Below are positions 22,021 through 31,311 of a stretch of 64,000 nucleotides of DNA, one piece after another. Below the pieces are notes generated by a model, which saw only the letters and a list, made by a program, of their open reading frames with translations, did no database searches and was not told where the DNA came from. The DNA comes from Bradysia coprophila (Eukaryota; Arthropoda; Insecta; Diptera; Sciaridae). Both the position numbers and the translations under genes were made by a program. Within the stretch, counting starts at the first letter, position 1; each line of letters opens with the position of its first letter. The stretch spans positions 3,252,799 to 3,316,798 of the forward strand of contig NW_023503496.1 in NCBI RefSeq assembly GCF_014529535.1, written 5' to 3'.

Positions 22021-24771
22021 ATGGTACGTATCGTATTTTGACGAATTATTGAAATTTCAAATCATCGGCCCGAATTCCAAACAAATGTTTGAATTATTGT
22101 GACCGCAAAGTGACATTACATCGTGGTGAACTGGATAATGGCAATATTTTTCACGAATTCATCGCATTTTCCGTAGAAATCGGATAACAAAGTATCGGAT
22201 ACCAAAACATAGCCGATCGTTCGTTCGGTCGCGAAGCGTAAATAGTTTATTGTGATTTACCAGTGAAACGCCAAGTTGTAATGCACCAATTGCGTCGGTC
22301 CGTGAGCTGGAACGTGGAATAAACTCCGCGTTCCAGCTATTCGACAAACAAATCGTCCGACCGAAACACAACATCGGACATAACCTGCAAAAAAAATTCA
22401 TTTCAACTCTCTGTTCCGCAGGCTCGAGGTCCCAAGAAGCATTTGAAACGTTTAGCCGCCCCAAAGGCATGGATGTTAGACAAATTGGGAGGAGTGTTTG
22501 CTCCTCGACCATCGACTGGTCCACACAAACTGCGCGAATCATTGCCGCTGGTCATCTTCCTGCGTAACCGATTGAAGTACGCTTTGACCAACAGTGAAGT
22601 CACGAAAATTGTCATGCAACGTTTGATTAAGGTTGACGGCAAAGTTCGTACCGATCCCAACTATCCAGCTGGTTTCATGGGTAAGCGATTGTTTGTTACA
22701 CACCGCGCGGTCCGACGATTTCCGTGCGTGACTAATTCGACGAATTTTTTGTTTGTGTTTTGCGTAGATGTTGTCACCATCGACAAGACCGGAGAACATT
22801 TTAGATTAATCTACGACGTTAAGGGACGTTTTACAATCCATCGTATTTCAGCTGAAGAAGCTAAGGTAAGTGCGACTGTCGTGAGATTCAAAAATTTTAT
22901 TTTATTTTCGTTGTGCCGGCTTATCGAAGACCAGTTTATGTGAAACGACAAACATTTGGTGGTTCAATACTAGGCCCAGAAAAACATTTTGCTACGACGG
23001 TCACTGTCAGTACTTTAATTGATGGCTGTTCAGTAACACAACGAAGCAAAGACACATTTCCGCTCCTCCGCTCGGACGCGCCATCAATTGTTTGTGTTTC
23101 CACTGCACCAATTCAATTCTCTTTCGTTCTCTCTTCCAGTACAAACTATGCAAAGTCCGCAAAACACAATTGGGACCAAAGAACGTTCCATTTTTGGTGA
23201 CACACGACGGTCGCACCATCCGGTATCCAGATCCGATCATCAAGGCCAATGACACCATTCAATTGGACATTGCCACAGGAAAGATCACAGATCACATCAA
23301 ATTCGATTCAGGTGAGTGTCCGATTGAGCGGGTCGGTTGTTTTTAGCATGGAGGGAAGTGATTAATGGAATGAGAAGTGGGTTGGTCAGACCTAAAGAGT
23401 TTTTGAGATAAAACTGGCGAGGGGAAGAGGGTGACAATGATTCAGCGCATTTTTATGACTTAGCTCGGTTGCGTGGGATGAAATTGCACATTATTGATAC
23501 TGCGTGCTCTGTGAGCTTTTTGAAGAGTCTAAAAGTGAGGCAGTCTTTATAAAAACATGCGTCCCGAGTTGACGACCCCATTCTCAAAAAAACAAAATTT
23601 AAAAACCGGAACAACAAATGGTCAGAGTGCTTTGACATCCATAACAGCCACATCTTATTCATATGGCTTTGCAGACTCTAATGAAAATTGAAAATTGTTT
23701 GCTGAAAGGTCTGACATGGTAGACGAGTCAATGCCGGCACTACCGGTCTTTTAAATGAATTTTGAAGATTTCATCCTCCGACTGACTGATACAAAGTCTA
23801 CGCACGTTAGAGCCAGAAAAAATCATTTTTCGTGTGAGGCATGGTGCTAATATGGCCGTAAGAGCTTTAATTTCCATTCTTATTCTCATCAGAAAAAAGA
23901 TAGGAACGGCACTCGATATCATTGTCGGAAGCGACACATCAGAAAACTGTCACAGACGGCGAGTGGTTGAATTGTACCATGTTAGAAACTGAAGTCTTAC
24001 CGTTACGTTCGAATAATATTACCCGGACAACTAATGACCTTGGACAATTGTTCCGACGATTCTCTCTTGTCGATGTTGTCTTGTAATCCCCGGAGATGGT
24101 AACCTTAAAATTCGATACCTTTCGGATGATGGTTCAGGTGTCGCACGTGTTCTGTAGATGTAGTTGTAATGTGATGGTTCAGGTGTCGCACGTGTTCTAC
24201 AGGTGTAGTTGTAGTAGTGTTTTCGTCGTCACGACGGAACCACACGATTTTGGCTTATCGAAGACCAGTTGATGTGAAACAAAATGCATTTAATGGTTCA
24301 AAACTAGGCCTACAGTAAATATTGCTACGACGGTCACTGTCAGTACTTTAATTCATGGCTGTTCAGTAACACAACGAAGCAAAGACAAAAACAAAGAAAC
24401 TTTTAACGAAATTTTTTATCAATTTTTTCGAGTTTCTGACTGTTGAACCCTTTATTACTGTGATTGCAGTACGGTCACTAACGCAATTTCTCTTTCTTTC
24501 CTCCCCCCCCCACACAGGAAACTTGTGCATGATTACCGGAGGCAGAAATTTGGGTCGTGTCGGCACTGTTGTCAACCGCGAACGGCATCCCGGTTCGTTC
24601 GATATCGTCCACGTGAAAGACAGTCAAGATCATGTGTTCGCCACCCGATTGTCGAATGTATTCATCATTGGCAAAGGTGTCAAGGGCTACGTTTCGCTAC
24701 CCAAGGGCAAGGGTATCAAATTGAGCATTGCTGAAGAACGTGACAAGCGATTGGCCGCCAAAGCTCATTAA
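22021..24771 (+). CDS. RpS4: 40S ribosomal protein S4 (eS4)
   Basis: A structural protein of the small cytosolic ribosomal subunit. Exons: 22021-22023 (the ATG alone), 22422-22680, 22768-22865, 23140-23311 and 24518-24771. They give 786 nt, or 261 aa plus TAA, the usual length of animal eS4. The start [20 protein letters not shown], the S4 RNA-binding segment ([20 protein letters not shown]), the central domain ([20 protein letters not shown]) and the C-terminal KOW region ([19 protein letters not shown]) are all clear. All junctions are GT-AG with matching phases. A splice directly after the start codon is common in ribosomal protein genes. AATAAA at 24805-24810 is the likely polyadenylation signal. 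Introns 3 and 4 carry related snoRNA-like segments, and intron 1 has a strong hairpin. Confidence 0.98.
22305..22338 (+). other. hairpin in RpS4 intron 1
   Basis: A perfect 10-bp stem, AGCTGGAACG against CGTTCCAGCT, with a 14-nt loop. The outer pair TCGGTC/GACCGA is possible. It could be part of an intronic non-coding RNA, but no box motifs are assigned with confidence. Confidence 0.4.
22915..23043 (+). ncRNA. candidate H/ACA box snoRNA, copy 1 (RpS4 intron 3)
   Basis: H/ACA snoRNAs guide pseudouridylation and are often excised from introns of ribosomal protein genes. The segment folds into two hairpins. Hairpin 1 has an outer stem GGCTTA/TAGGCC (22918-22923 with 22971-22976), an internal pocket, and an upper stem GACCA/TGGTT with ATGT/ACAT. 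A hinge AGAAAA at 22978-22983 fits the H box ANANNA. Hairpin 2 has TTGCT/AGTAA (22989-22993 with 23032-23036), a pocket, then GTCA/TGGC and TCAGT/ATTGA. ACA follows directly. It lies on the host-gene strand. A second copy in intron 4 keeps the boxes and most pairs. No target was assigned. Confidence 0.7.
24129..24215 (+). repeat. short tandem duplication in RpS4 intron 4
   Basis: Two copies of a roughly 45-bp unit containing GATGGTTCAGGTGTCGCACG, followed by a GTAGTTGTA stretch, lie head to tail. Non-coding. Confidence 0.7.
24249..24376 (+). ncRNA. candidate H/ACA box snoRNA, copy 2 (RpS4 intron 4)
   Basis: A second copy of the intron-3 segment, about 80-85 % alike. The outer stem GGCTTA/TAGGCC and GACCA/TGGTT are kept. 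The tip stem changes to ATGT/GCAT, which still pairs. The hinge ACAGTA (24312-24317) again fits ANANNA although its sequence differs from copy 1. TTGCT/AGTAA and the ACA after it are identical. One change (ATTCA for ATTGA) weakens the tip of hairpin 2. Retention of structure with changed sequence favours a working RNA pair over a chance duplication. Confidence 0.65.
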
Positions 24772-25974
24772 AATTGAATTTTTTTTATTGGAAATTGATG
24801 AATCAATAAAAGAAATTGAAAAAGAAAAATGAAAAGTCCGCGGAATTTCTACTTTCTACTCGATGGGAATTTTGACATTGGAATCAAGAACTCCAGTCGG
24901 TGCTAGAAAAACAGTGTGATGTGGATCACGAAAGGTCGAGCGGAAAAGAAGGCCTAGTTGCCTGATATGTCGTTATGAAAAGTGAAATGTTCCCGAGAGG
25001 TGAGACCAGGGTATGAAGATTCAACATCAAGCTTGCAAAATCGTACTTTCTGGGCGCACCTTCGAACGTATTAGGTAAGTTAGTCAGATGTACCATTCAG
25101 TATTGTCATAGCGTCTTAGATCTATGTTTGATCTGAGTGTGAAACTTTGCGGCGGGATGGAAGAAGGCGTTTTCTTTTCGGAAGAAAAATTGAGAAAAGT
25201 TTCCCAATTTGGGAAGACAAATTTTGAGTTTCTAAATTTTACATCCGACTCGCCAAGAACTGTAATGACTTCCCGTGAACGAGATTCACGAGGTTCCCGC
25301 ACTTGTTCCATCTGCATTGTAGCGGCTATTCCGAACAAAAAATTGAGAAAGTGAAGCGATTATCGATGCTGTCGGTGCGGCTGGACAGATTAAATTAGAT
25401 TAGTGTTTTGGAAGGCTTCTTCCCTTGAGAAGCAGCCACTCAGATCAAAAATCCTTTGTTCCCCCCTCAATGACCTTACTACTTCTATTTGGCGAATTTC
25501 CCTGTCTTCGATAAGAAGTCGTTAAGGCTATCTAATGCTATCTAATGATGGTGATCCTCATCTTGGTCATGAAGTCCAGAAAGTGCGAAACCTGTATAGC
25601 GGACAATACCTAAGGGTATGTCTCAGGTGCCAAGCCACAAGAACAGATAGGGTTGCAGTGATACGTTAAAAGATGAGTGCCTCATTTCCTATCTCGTAAG
25701 TGAAAGGAATTCATTACTCCAAGATGTCGACACAAATGGTCGGAACAGCTTGTTGTGAATTCCTCCTTCATAGGCCGTCCATAGTCTTTGACATTCTTGT
25801 TGCAGTCATTGCGCAATATGAATTTGTGATATCGTACTGGACTTTGGACAAGTGAAAGAATTCTGCGGTAATTCGACAAAACATCAATTTAAATTGAAAA
25901 ATACACTAACTAAGATAGATTAGAACGGACAGTTCGCGGTATTCGCCCCTACAGAGAGTTATGATCAAAATTTA
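24772..25974. other. RpS4 3' end and spacer, no further gene
   Basis: The RpS4 3' UTR with AATAAA at 24805 is followed by AT-rich sequence. Open frames on both strands (25084-25354) overlap each other and look like chance. Confidence 0.5.
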
Positions 25975-26129
25975 GGTAAATGCTATTGGCACAATGTGTG
26001 AATAGCCAAAGTATTTTAAATTGACTATTCGCACAATGTACGAATAGTCTCTTCTTCGCTATTCGCACATTCTGAGGAAGTCAAGGTCAAGGTCCAACAA
26101 AATGACGAAATGAGACGCATTTCTTCAAA

Positions 26130-27005
26130 CAATAAATTCAGTAAAAAAAACGGAGACCTTCTTCATTCAATTTGCAGAAGGATGAATTCAGTTGATCAAA
26201 CAGAAACCTTCCTCATTCAAGTTGAAAAAGTATGAATTCAGTACCAAACTCATTTTTTACACAGTTTGTGAAAGGATGATTAAATTTGGAACAAACCAAA
26301 CTCTTTCCTTTTACAGTTAGTAGAAGGATGAATTCAGTTGAAACAAATCAAACTCTTTCCTTACACAGTTTGTAAGAGAATGAAAAAACCAAACTCTTTA
26401 TTTACATCTGTTTGTAGAAGGATGAATTCAGTAGGAACAGACCAAACTCCTTTTTCACACAAATTGTAGAAGGATGAACTCAGTAGGAACAGAGCAGGCT
26501 CCTTCCTCACACAAATTGTAGAAGGATGAATTCAGTTGGAACAAACCGAACAACATCTTTACTCAGTATGTAGAGAGCCGAATTCAGTAGGAACAAACCA
26601 AACTCCTTCCTCACACACATTGTAGAAAGATGAATTCAGTTGGAACAAATCAAATTCTTTCCTTACACAGTTTGTAGGAAAATGAAAAAACCAAACTCTT
26701 TATTTACACTGTTTGTTAAAGGATGAATTCAGTAGGAACAGAGCAAGCTCCTTCCTCACACAAATTGTAGAAGGATGAATTCAGTTGGAACAAATCGAAC
26801 AACATCTTTAAGTATGTAGAGAAATGAATTCGGTAGGAACAAACAAAACTCTTTCATTGCAAAGTTTGTAGAAGGATGAATTCTGTAGGAACAAACCAAA
26901 ATCCTTCCTCAACAGTTTGTAGAAGGATGAATTTAGTTGTATCAGACCAAACTCCTCCCTCACACAATCTGTAGAATGATTAAGTAGGAACAAAACAAAC
27001 GCCTG
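26130..27005 (+). repeat. ~60-bp minisatellite inside the transposon
   Basis: About 14 imperfect units share GAAGGATGAATTCAGTAGGA, ACAAACCAAACTCCTTCCTC and ACACA..TTGTA blocks. Units vary in length (roughly 55-65 bp), and two larger sub-blocks (26330-26540 and 26630-26800) are themselves near duplicates. Non-coding. Confidence 0.88.
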
Positions 27006-27401
27006 AACCATAAAAGGATTCATAAAAGGTTAATATAGCTGACTATTTTATCTAATTAATATTCTGATATAAAGACGTTAATAATATTTGGTATAGAAAG
27101 CTACCAATACGTAATTTTTCTGACACGATCATCTTCTGGTCATTTATTGTGCATACAGTATAAAACACCCGATGTGCGTATAAAGCTTTTACGTCAATGT
27201 TGTTGTCGCGCAGTGTACACGGTAGTACCACCGTCTCGAGAGATGAGTAGATGGCGCTGACATTTGTTTTTTTGTGTGTCTTTATGAAAACAATCACATC
27301 ATATCCATAGAGTAGTAGTCTTTGGTATTCGGTTTGACGTTTGAATCTAATATTTTATATGAAACGGTTGCACATAAAATAAATTGTTTTGAGAAACAAA
27401 C

Positions 27402-28397
27402 ATGAGTGACTCCGGTGAAAATCAGACTGCCGTTACGGAAACAATACAAGAAATTGAACCCAGTTTATATTCGGTTGATTTGCAAGTGCAAACCCGGGAG
27501 TTTAAAGGTCAAATTTCCGGATTGACAAAATGTGCACTGGCGATAAATTGCAATTCGTTGGATGAATTCAAAACCGAATTGTGGCTCAAAATCAACGACA
27601 AACTTAAGAGAGAAATACTTTTCGACGATACGGACCCACAATGGCACGAAAATATTTCACCAAATCAAGAAGACATGGATCGTTTCGTCTTGTTTTTTGA
27701 CACCAAATCCAGAAGATCCATTACGCTCAATAAGGTAAATACTGTTACCCTCAACCATTGGAGATCGAAAGAGGTTTGGCTGTACGTCCACGTATACTCA
27801 ATGTCCGTTTCAAACCTCACGTTGTGGAAAAAAGTGCAAAAGAACCTCATAGAACCTCTGAACCGCGATCGGGCTGGTGCGAGTACAATCAGCGAAATGA
27901 ATTTACTAGTGGGACAATTAAAAGAAATTCACAAATTGCACTATCAGAGCAGTCACATCAATTGGATAATGTGGGCGAACCGTATCCAGGCTTCAGAACC
28001 GCATTTACGAGAGAAGATGATTCGTAGCCCTCCCCCAGCGGATATGCTTCATTTATTTGCTGTGGCCAAAACATCTGCTGATGACAGAATTGTGGACTTA
28101 CGACAAAATCTATGTGTGGCAGAAAATGTGAATGACGGTGTGAGCACGGGGCTGAGCAGAATCAGGAATTTGTTTGATAGTATCCGTGAGCTGCAGCAGA
28201 CAATTCTTCAACTGCAAAACGAACAACAGGCTAAGATAAATTTGTTGGAACACGAACTGAGTGCAGTGGAAACTCAAGCCTCCACAACCCGATCGATGCT
28301 GACTTCAATGGAACAAGCAGTGCCAGCCACTGAAACCGACTTTGGACGTCAGATTTTTTCGCAAATTCAAGACCAAGAAGACGTAGACCACATCTAG
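27402..28397 (+). CDS. 331-aa protein of unknown function inside the transposon
   Basis: A single-exon ORF from ATG (context AAACATGAGT) to TAG. I do not recognise the family. The N-terminal ~40 residues are acidic. The middle (aa 60-220) looks folded, with WLKIND, HWRSKEVWLYVHVYS and WANRIQASEPHLREKMIR. Residues ~240-310 are rich in heptad-like L/I/Q/E (IRELQQTILQLQNEQQAKIN) and probably form a coiled coil. There are no zinc-finger, helix-turn-helix or catalytic motifs I can name. It lies between the transposon ends and converges on the transposase gene, with stop codons 109 bp apart, so it is likely a second element-encoded protein such as a DNA-binding helper or regulator. A captured host gene is the alternative. 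Confidence 0.8.
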   Translation: MSDSGENQTAVTETIQEIEPSLYSVDLQVQTREFKGQISGLTKCALAINCNSLDEFKTELWLKINDKLKREILFDDTDPQWHENISPNQEDMDRFVLFFDTKSRRSITLNKVNTVTLNHWRSKEVWLYVHVYSMSVSNLTLWKKVQKNLIEPLNRDRAGASTISEMNLLVGQLKEIHKLHYQSSHINWIMWANRIQASEPHLREKMIRSPPPADMLHLFAVAKTSADDRIVDLRQNLCVAENVNDGVSTGLSRIRNLFDSIRELQQTILQLQNEQQAKINLLEHELSAVETQASTTRSMLTSMEQAVPATETDFGRQIFSQIQDQEDVDHI

Positions 28398-28506
28398 ACC
28401 GTATTTGGATCAAAGGCAAACCCGGTATATAAATTCGGTCATTTTATTCCATCGTTTCATTTACAATTTTATTTTTAACCGTTCCAGGTGTTTGTAAGCC
28501 TCGAGC

Positions 28507-29583
28507 TTAATTATTGAAGTACTTAAACATTATTGGGAAAAGCCCAACTCTTAAATCAGCATCAAATGCCAATGAAGGATCAAATTTACCCAGTGGCAAA
28601 TAGCCACATTTTTTAAAAATGTTTTTTAAGTTTTGGTTAGAAAAATGGTTTACGACCTCCCCAATAAACAGTTTGATATCAATTTTAGTGTTTTCGATGT
28701 AGATCTCTTCCAGTTTCCTTTTCATAAATCCAAAAACAAGTTCAATCGGATTGAAGAAAGGACAGTACGCTGGTAGAAATATGACGATGATACCCAAAGA
28801 CCGTAAGTAAACAACAAAGTTTTTGTCCAAATGAATTTTGGCACCATCCATGATCCAGACTGAATATTTTCCTGGGTATTGCTGCACCTTTGAATCATAG
28901 TCGGTGGCAAAACTTCGACAGAAGTCTACAAACTTCAATCTGTTAAATGTTTCTTCCGTCTGGTAACAATTCAGCATACCATTTATCCCGATGAAGCACA
29001 GGAACGAAACACGCGGCTTTCTGACGAATTCGCTGCGATAAATCAATTTCTGTCCTTTCATCGCATATCCTCTTTTTCTCATCATGCATTTGTTGTCGAA
29101 TCCAACTTCGTCCAAAAATACCAGGTTCTCCAAAATCCATGGAAAGCTCGACAATTCATTAGCAAATCTCAAAATATCTGCGGTCTGAATTTGGACGGCA
29201 CGGCGCTCCAATACTTTCCAGGTCAATCCATTTTGTGCGAGAATCGTGCTGATCGATGATGTAGAGATCTGCAACTGAAACTCCTTGAAAAACAAATACG
29301 CTGCTTCATTCTGATGAAGGACAGGACGATCATTGTACAAATTGACCAGCCAAGCTCGTTGTTCTTCCGTAAACTTTCTATATGCAGCCAACGTCGATTT
29401 TTTGCGTGCAACATCATGAGTTTTTTCGTAAGTGCTTATCCATCTGGATATTGTCGTTCGGTCTTTGTGGTATATTTTGGCCAAATCATTAATAGATATT
29501 CCACCAAAGAAATATCCGTGTAAAACATGAAAAATGGTGTTTTTGCTGGCTTGTTTCTTTACGTTTTGTATAATGTTCGACAT
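28507..29583 (-). CDS. DD34E transposase, IS630/Tc1/mariner superfamily
   Basis: A single-exon ORF of 358 aa. The N-terminus has helix-turn-helix character (GISINDLAKIYHKDRTTISR, aa ~30-50), then a second winged-helix-like segment with FTEEQRAWLVNLY and ISTSSISTILAQNGLTW. The catalytic region shows LVFLDEVGFD, VWIMDGAKIH and LPAYCPFFNPIELVFGFMK. There are 34 residues between the second Asp and the Glu, hence DD34E. YCPFFNPIE matches the usual YSPxxNPIE of the family. All three acidic residues are present and no stops interrupt, so the protein may be active in cut-and-paste transposition. A TTTATT on the plus strand near 28471 can serve as its polyadenylation signal. Start at ATG 29583-29581. 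Confidence 0.93.
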   Translation of the reverse strand: MSNIIQNVKKQASKNTIFHVLHGYFFGGISINDLAKIYHKDRTTISRWISTYEKTHDVARKKSTLAAYRKFTEEQRAWLVNLYNDRPVLHQNEAAYLFFKEFQLQISTSSISTILAQNGLTWKVLERRAVQIQTADILRFANELSSFPWILENLVFLDEVGFDNKCMMRKRGYAMKGQKLIYRSEFVRKPRVSFLCFIGINGMLNCYQTEETFNRLKFVDFCRSFATDYDSKVQQYPGKYSVWIMDGAKIHLDKNFVVYLRSLGIIVIFLPAYCPFFNPIELVFGFMKRKLEEIYIENTKIDIKLFIGEVVNHFSNQNLKNIFKKCGYLPLGKFDPSLAFDADLRVGLFPIMFKYFNN

Positions 29584-29928
29584 TTTTGTATTTTCGAATG
29601 CACCTTACATAACCTTATTTTGTGATTTATTTTCATTTATTTTTTTACGTCAAAAATGCGACAATGTGAATGCGACATTATTGTTTGCGACGATATGATC
29701 GCGTAAAACGTGTAAAATGAACCGCCGCCACAATATATCATCATCTCTCCTTTTATTTCATCATCCTTGCAGTGTGCGAATAGCGAAGAAGAGGCCATTC
29801 GCACATTGTGCGAATAGTCACTTTATAATACTTTGATAATACTTTCTTCTCTTGGCTATTCGTACAATGTGCGAATAGCCAAAGTATTATAAAGTGACTA
29901 TTCGCACAAAGTGCGAATAGCATTTTCG

Positions 29929-30193
29929 TAAAATTTATTCACTTTGGTTCAGTTAGTCAAATGAACTTTTTATTATTGGTTCCAATTACCAATTACATCT
30001 ATTTGCGTCTTTTATTCGTCGTTATGATGCATGCCACCACACCCACATGTCCAGTCTTAATCTTTACTTTGACGAATATACTCAATTTTTTGGTGTCGTG
30101 TATTTAACAAGTAATTGCGCTGACGATTTATAGATTTACATTTTTTTGGCGATTTTAATTGAATTCAGTTCAAGAAAGCAACGATTTCCAAAA
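29929..30193. other. right flank of transposon, upstream of cupin gene
   Basis: Short AT-rich spacer that should hold the promoter of the cupin gene. No motif is clear. Confidence 0.4.
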
Positions 30194-30728
30194 ATGTCTC
30201 AACAATATCGAAGAAATATTTTATTTGGTTTCATATTAACATTATCTGTCGGATCGACTCTTTCCGATATGAAAGTAGTTTCGGAACAACCCTTCGTGCT
30301 GAGGTCTCTAGACTGTGTTGCTACTTCAATAGTTTCGACCTTTGCACCTGGCGACGAAGGATCTGCACCACGTCATCACTCCGGCCCAGTAGTAGGGTAT
30401 GTCTTGGAAGGTTCATTTTTGTTCCAGGTAAGATCATTGGCATAAATATTAGTTGTTTTGATGTTCAGATTAGTTTTTTGTGATCGTTCGAAAGGTTGCG
30501 AATGAGCCACCTCGAGTTATACCAGCTGGAGGTACGTTTTATGAAAGTGACGGCGTTACGCGTGTTTGGGGTGCAAATGCTTCAGACAATTCAACCTGTA
30601 TAGTTTTTTATACGATATACGGGCAGCCTGGTGAAGCAATAATAGCATACGGCTTTCAAGAAATGCTTCTTCCACGCAAGAGCCGTGTCGAAGCTTTGGC
30701 TGAAGCAGCTGCGGCATCTTTGGTTTGA
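30194..30728 (+). CDS. small secreted cupin-domain protein
   Basis: Two exons, 30194-30427 and 30495-30728, with a 67-bp GT-AG intron in phase 0, give 155 aa. Residues 1-24 form a signal peptide (RRNILFGFILTLSVGSTLSD). The body is one conserved-barrel cupin: HHSGPVVGYVLEGSFLFQ, then after the intron NEPPRVIPAGGTFYES and a C-terminal barrel strand. Single-domain cupins of this shape are common in bacteria, fungi and plants. Compared with the usual HxHPGPV, the first metal His position reads Arg (RHHSGPV), and the usual His before the NAS segment is also Arg (VTRVWGANAS), so metal binding may be lost. The intron shows it is a eukaryotic gene, not contamination. Origin by transfer is possible but unproven. 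The start was chosen at ATG 30194, as no upstream in-frame ATG exists. Confidence 0.8.
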
Positions 30729-31311
30729 AGACTAAATAGTTGAAAAAGTTACTCTGTTTTTTGTTTAGTTAAGCTAAAAGAGCGGAACGACGGTTCATAC
30801 GAATTTCAGCTGCTCTAATCTAAAAACAGTGTTAACGAAGAACGCGAAAAAAAAGTATTTTCAAACAATAATCGTATGGGGTTGTCTTTAAAAAATTCTA
30901 AGGGTGCACAAAGTCCCATGCAACAAAATATTGACTTACGAGTCAAACTAAAAAGGCTATTTAGGTAAGTGCAGTGAGAAGTTTAGTATGACGACTGAAA
31001 ATCCCACTTACACGGTAAGCGATCATACGGTCAGTAAAGATGTTACAATTTCGGATGATGATGATGATAACGGTGACGATGATCCAGAATTAAAATTTAA
31101 AAAAAAATGTTATTTTTGAGTTCTTACGGATAGTTTCTCTTGTTTAATAAGGAACCATTGGATGAATAGTGTATCGTAGAATGTAGATCTGACGTGACAA
31201 ACGAATGGCATGATGTCTCATGGCTGAGGTGTTTAGTATTTTTAATCATGGCAACGTAAGCCCCATTCTCTTTTCTAATATCCTTTGACCACGAAAATGT
31301 TTTTTTTTTCT
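30729..31311. other. 3' flank of the cupin gene, no gene seen
   Basis: AT-rich sequence with a short GATGATGATGATAACGGTGA microsatellite-like stretch near 31058. No gene. Confidence 0.45.

Larger units (their letters stand above)
25975..29928. mobile_element. Tc1/mariner-superfamily transposon with two ORFs
   Basis: A ~3.95 kb unit bounded by TA at 25973-25974 and 29929-29930, consistent with the TA target duplication of the IS630/Tc1/mariner superfamily. The ends share AAATGCTATT(C/G)GCAC in inverted orientation. Subterminal regions hold repeated palindromes of the form CTATTCGCACAATGTGCGAATAG: centres near 25996 and 26037 on the left, near 29811, 29866 and 29911 on the right. Inside, in order, are a ~60-bp minisatellite (26130-27000), a 331-aa plus-strand ORF and a convergent transposase gene. 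Both ORFs are free of stops, so the copy is young. Exact termini are inferred by comparing the two ends. Confidence 0.8.

Noticed and set aside
26130..27005. Possible CRISPR-like array
   Set aside because: Repeats are imperfect, have no distinct unique spacers and lie in a eukaryotic transposon; it is a minisatellite.
27052..27297. 81-codon minus-strand frame inside the transposon
   Set aside because: Short, no motif, lies in the presumed promoter region of the 331-aa ORF.
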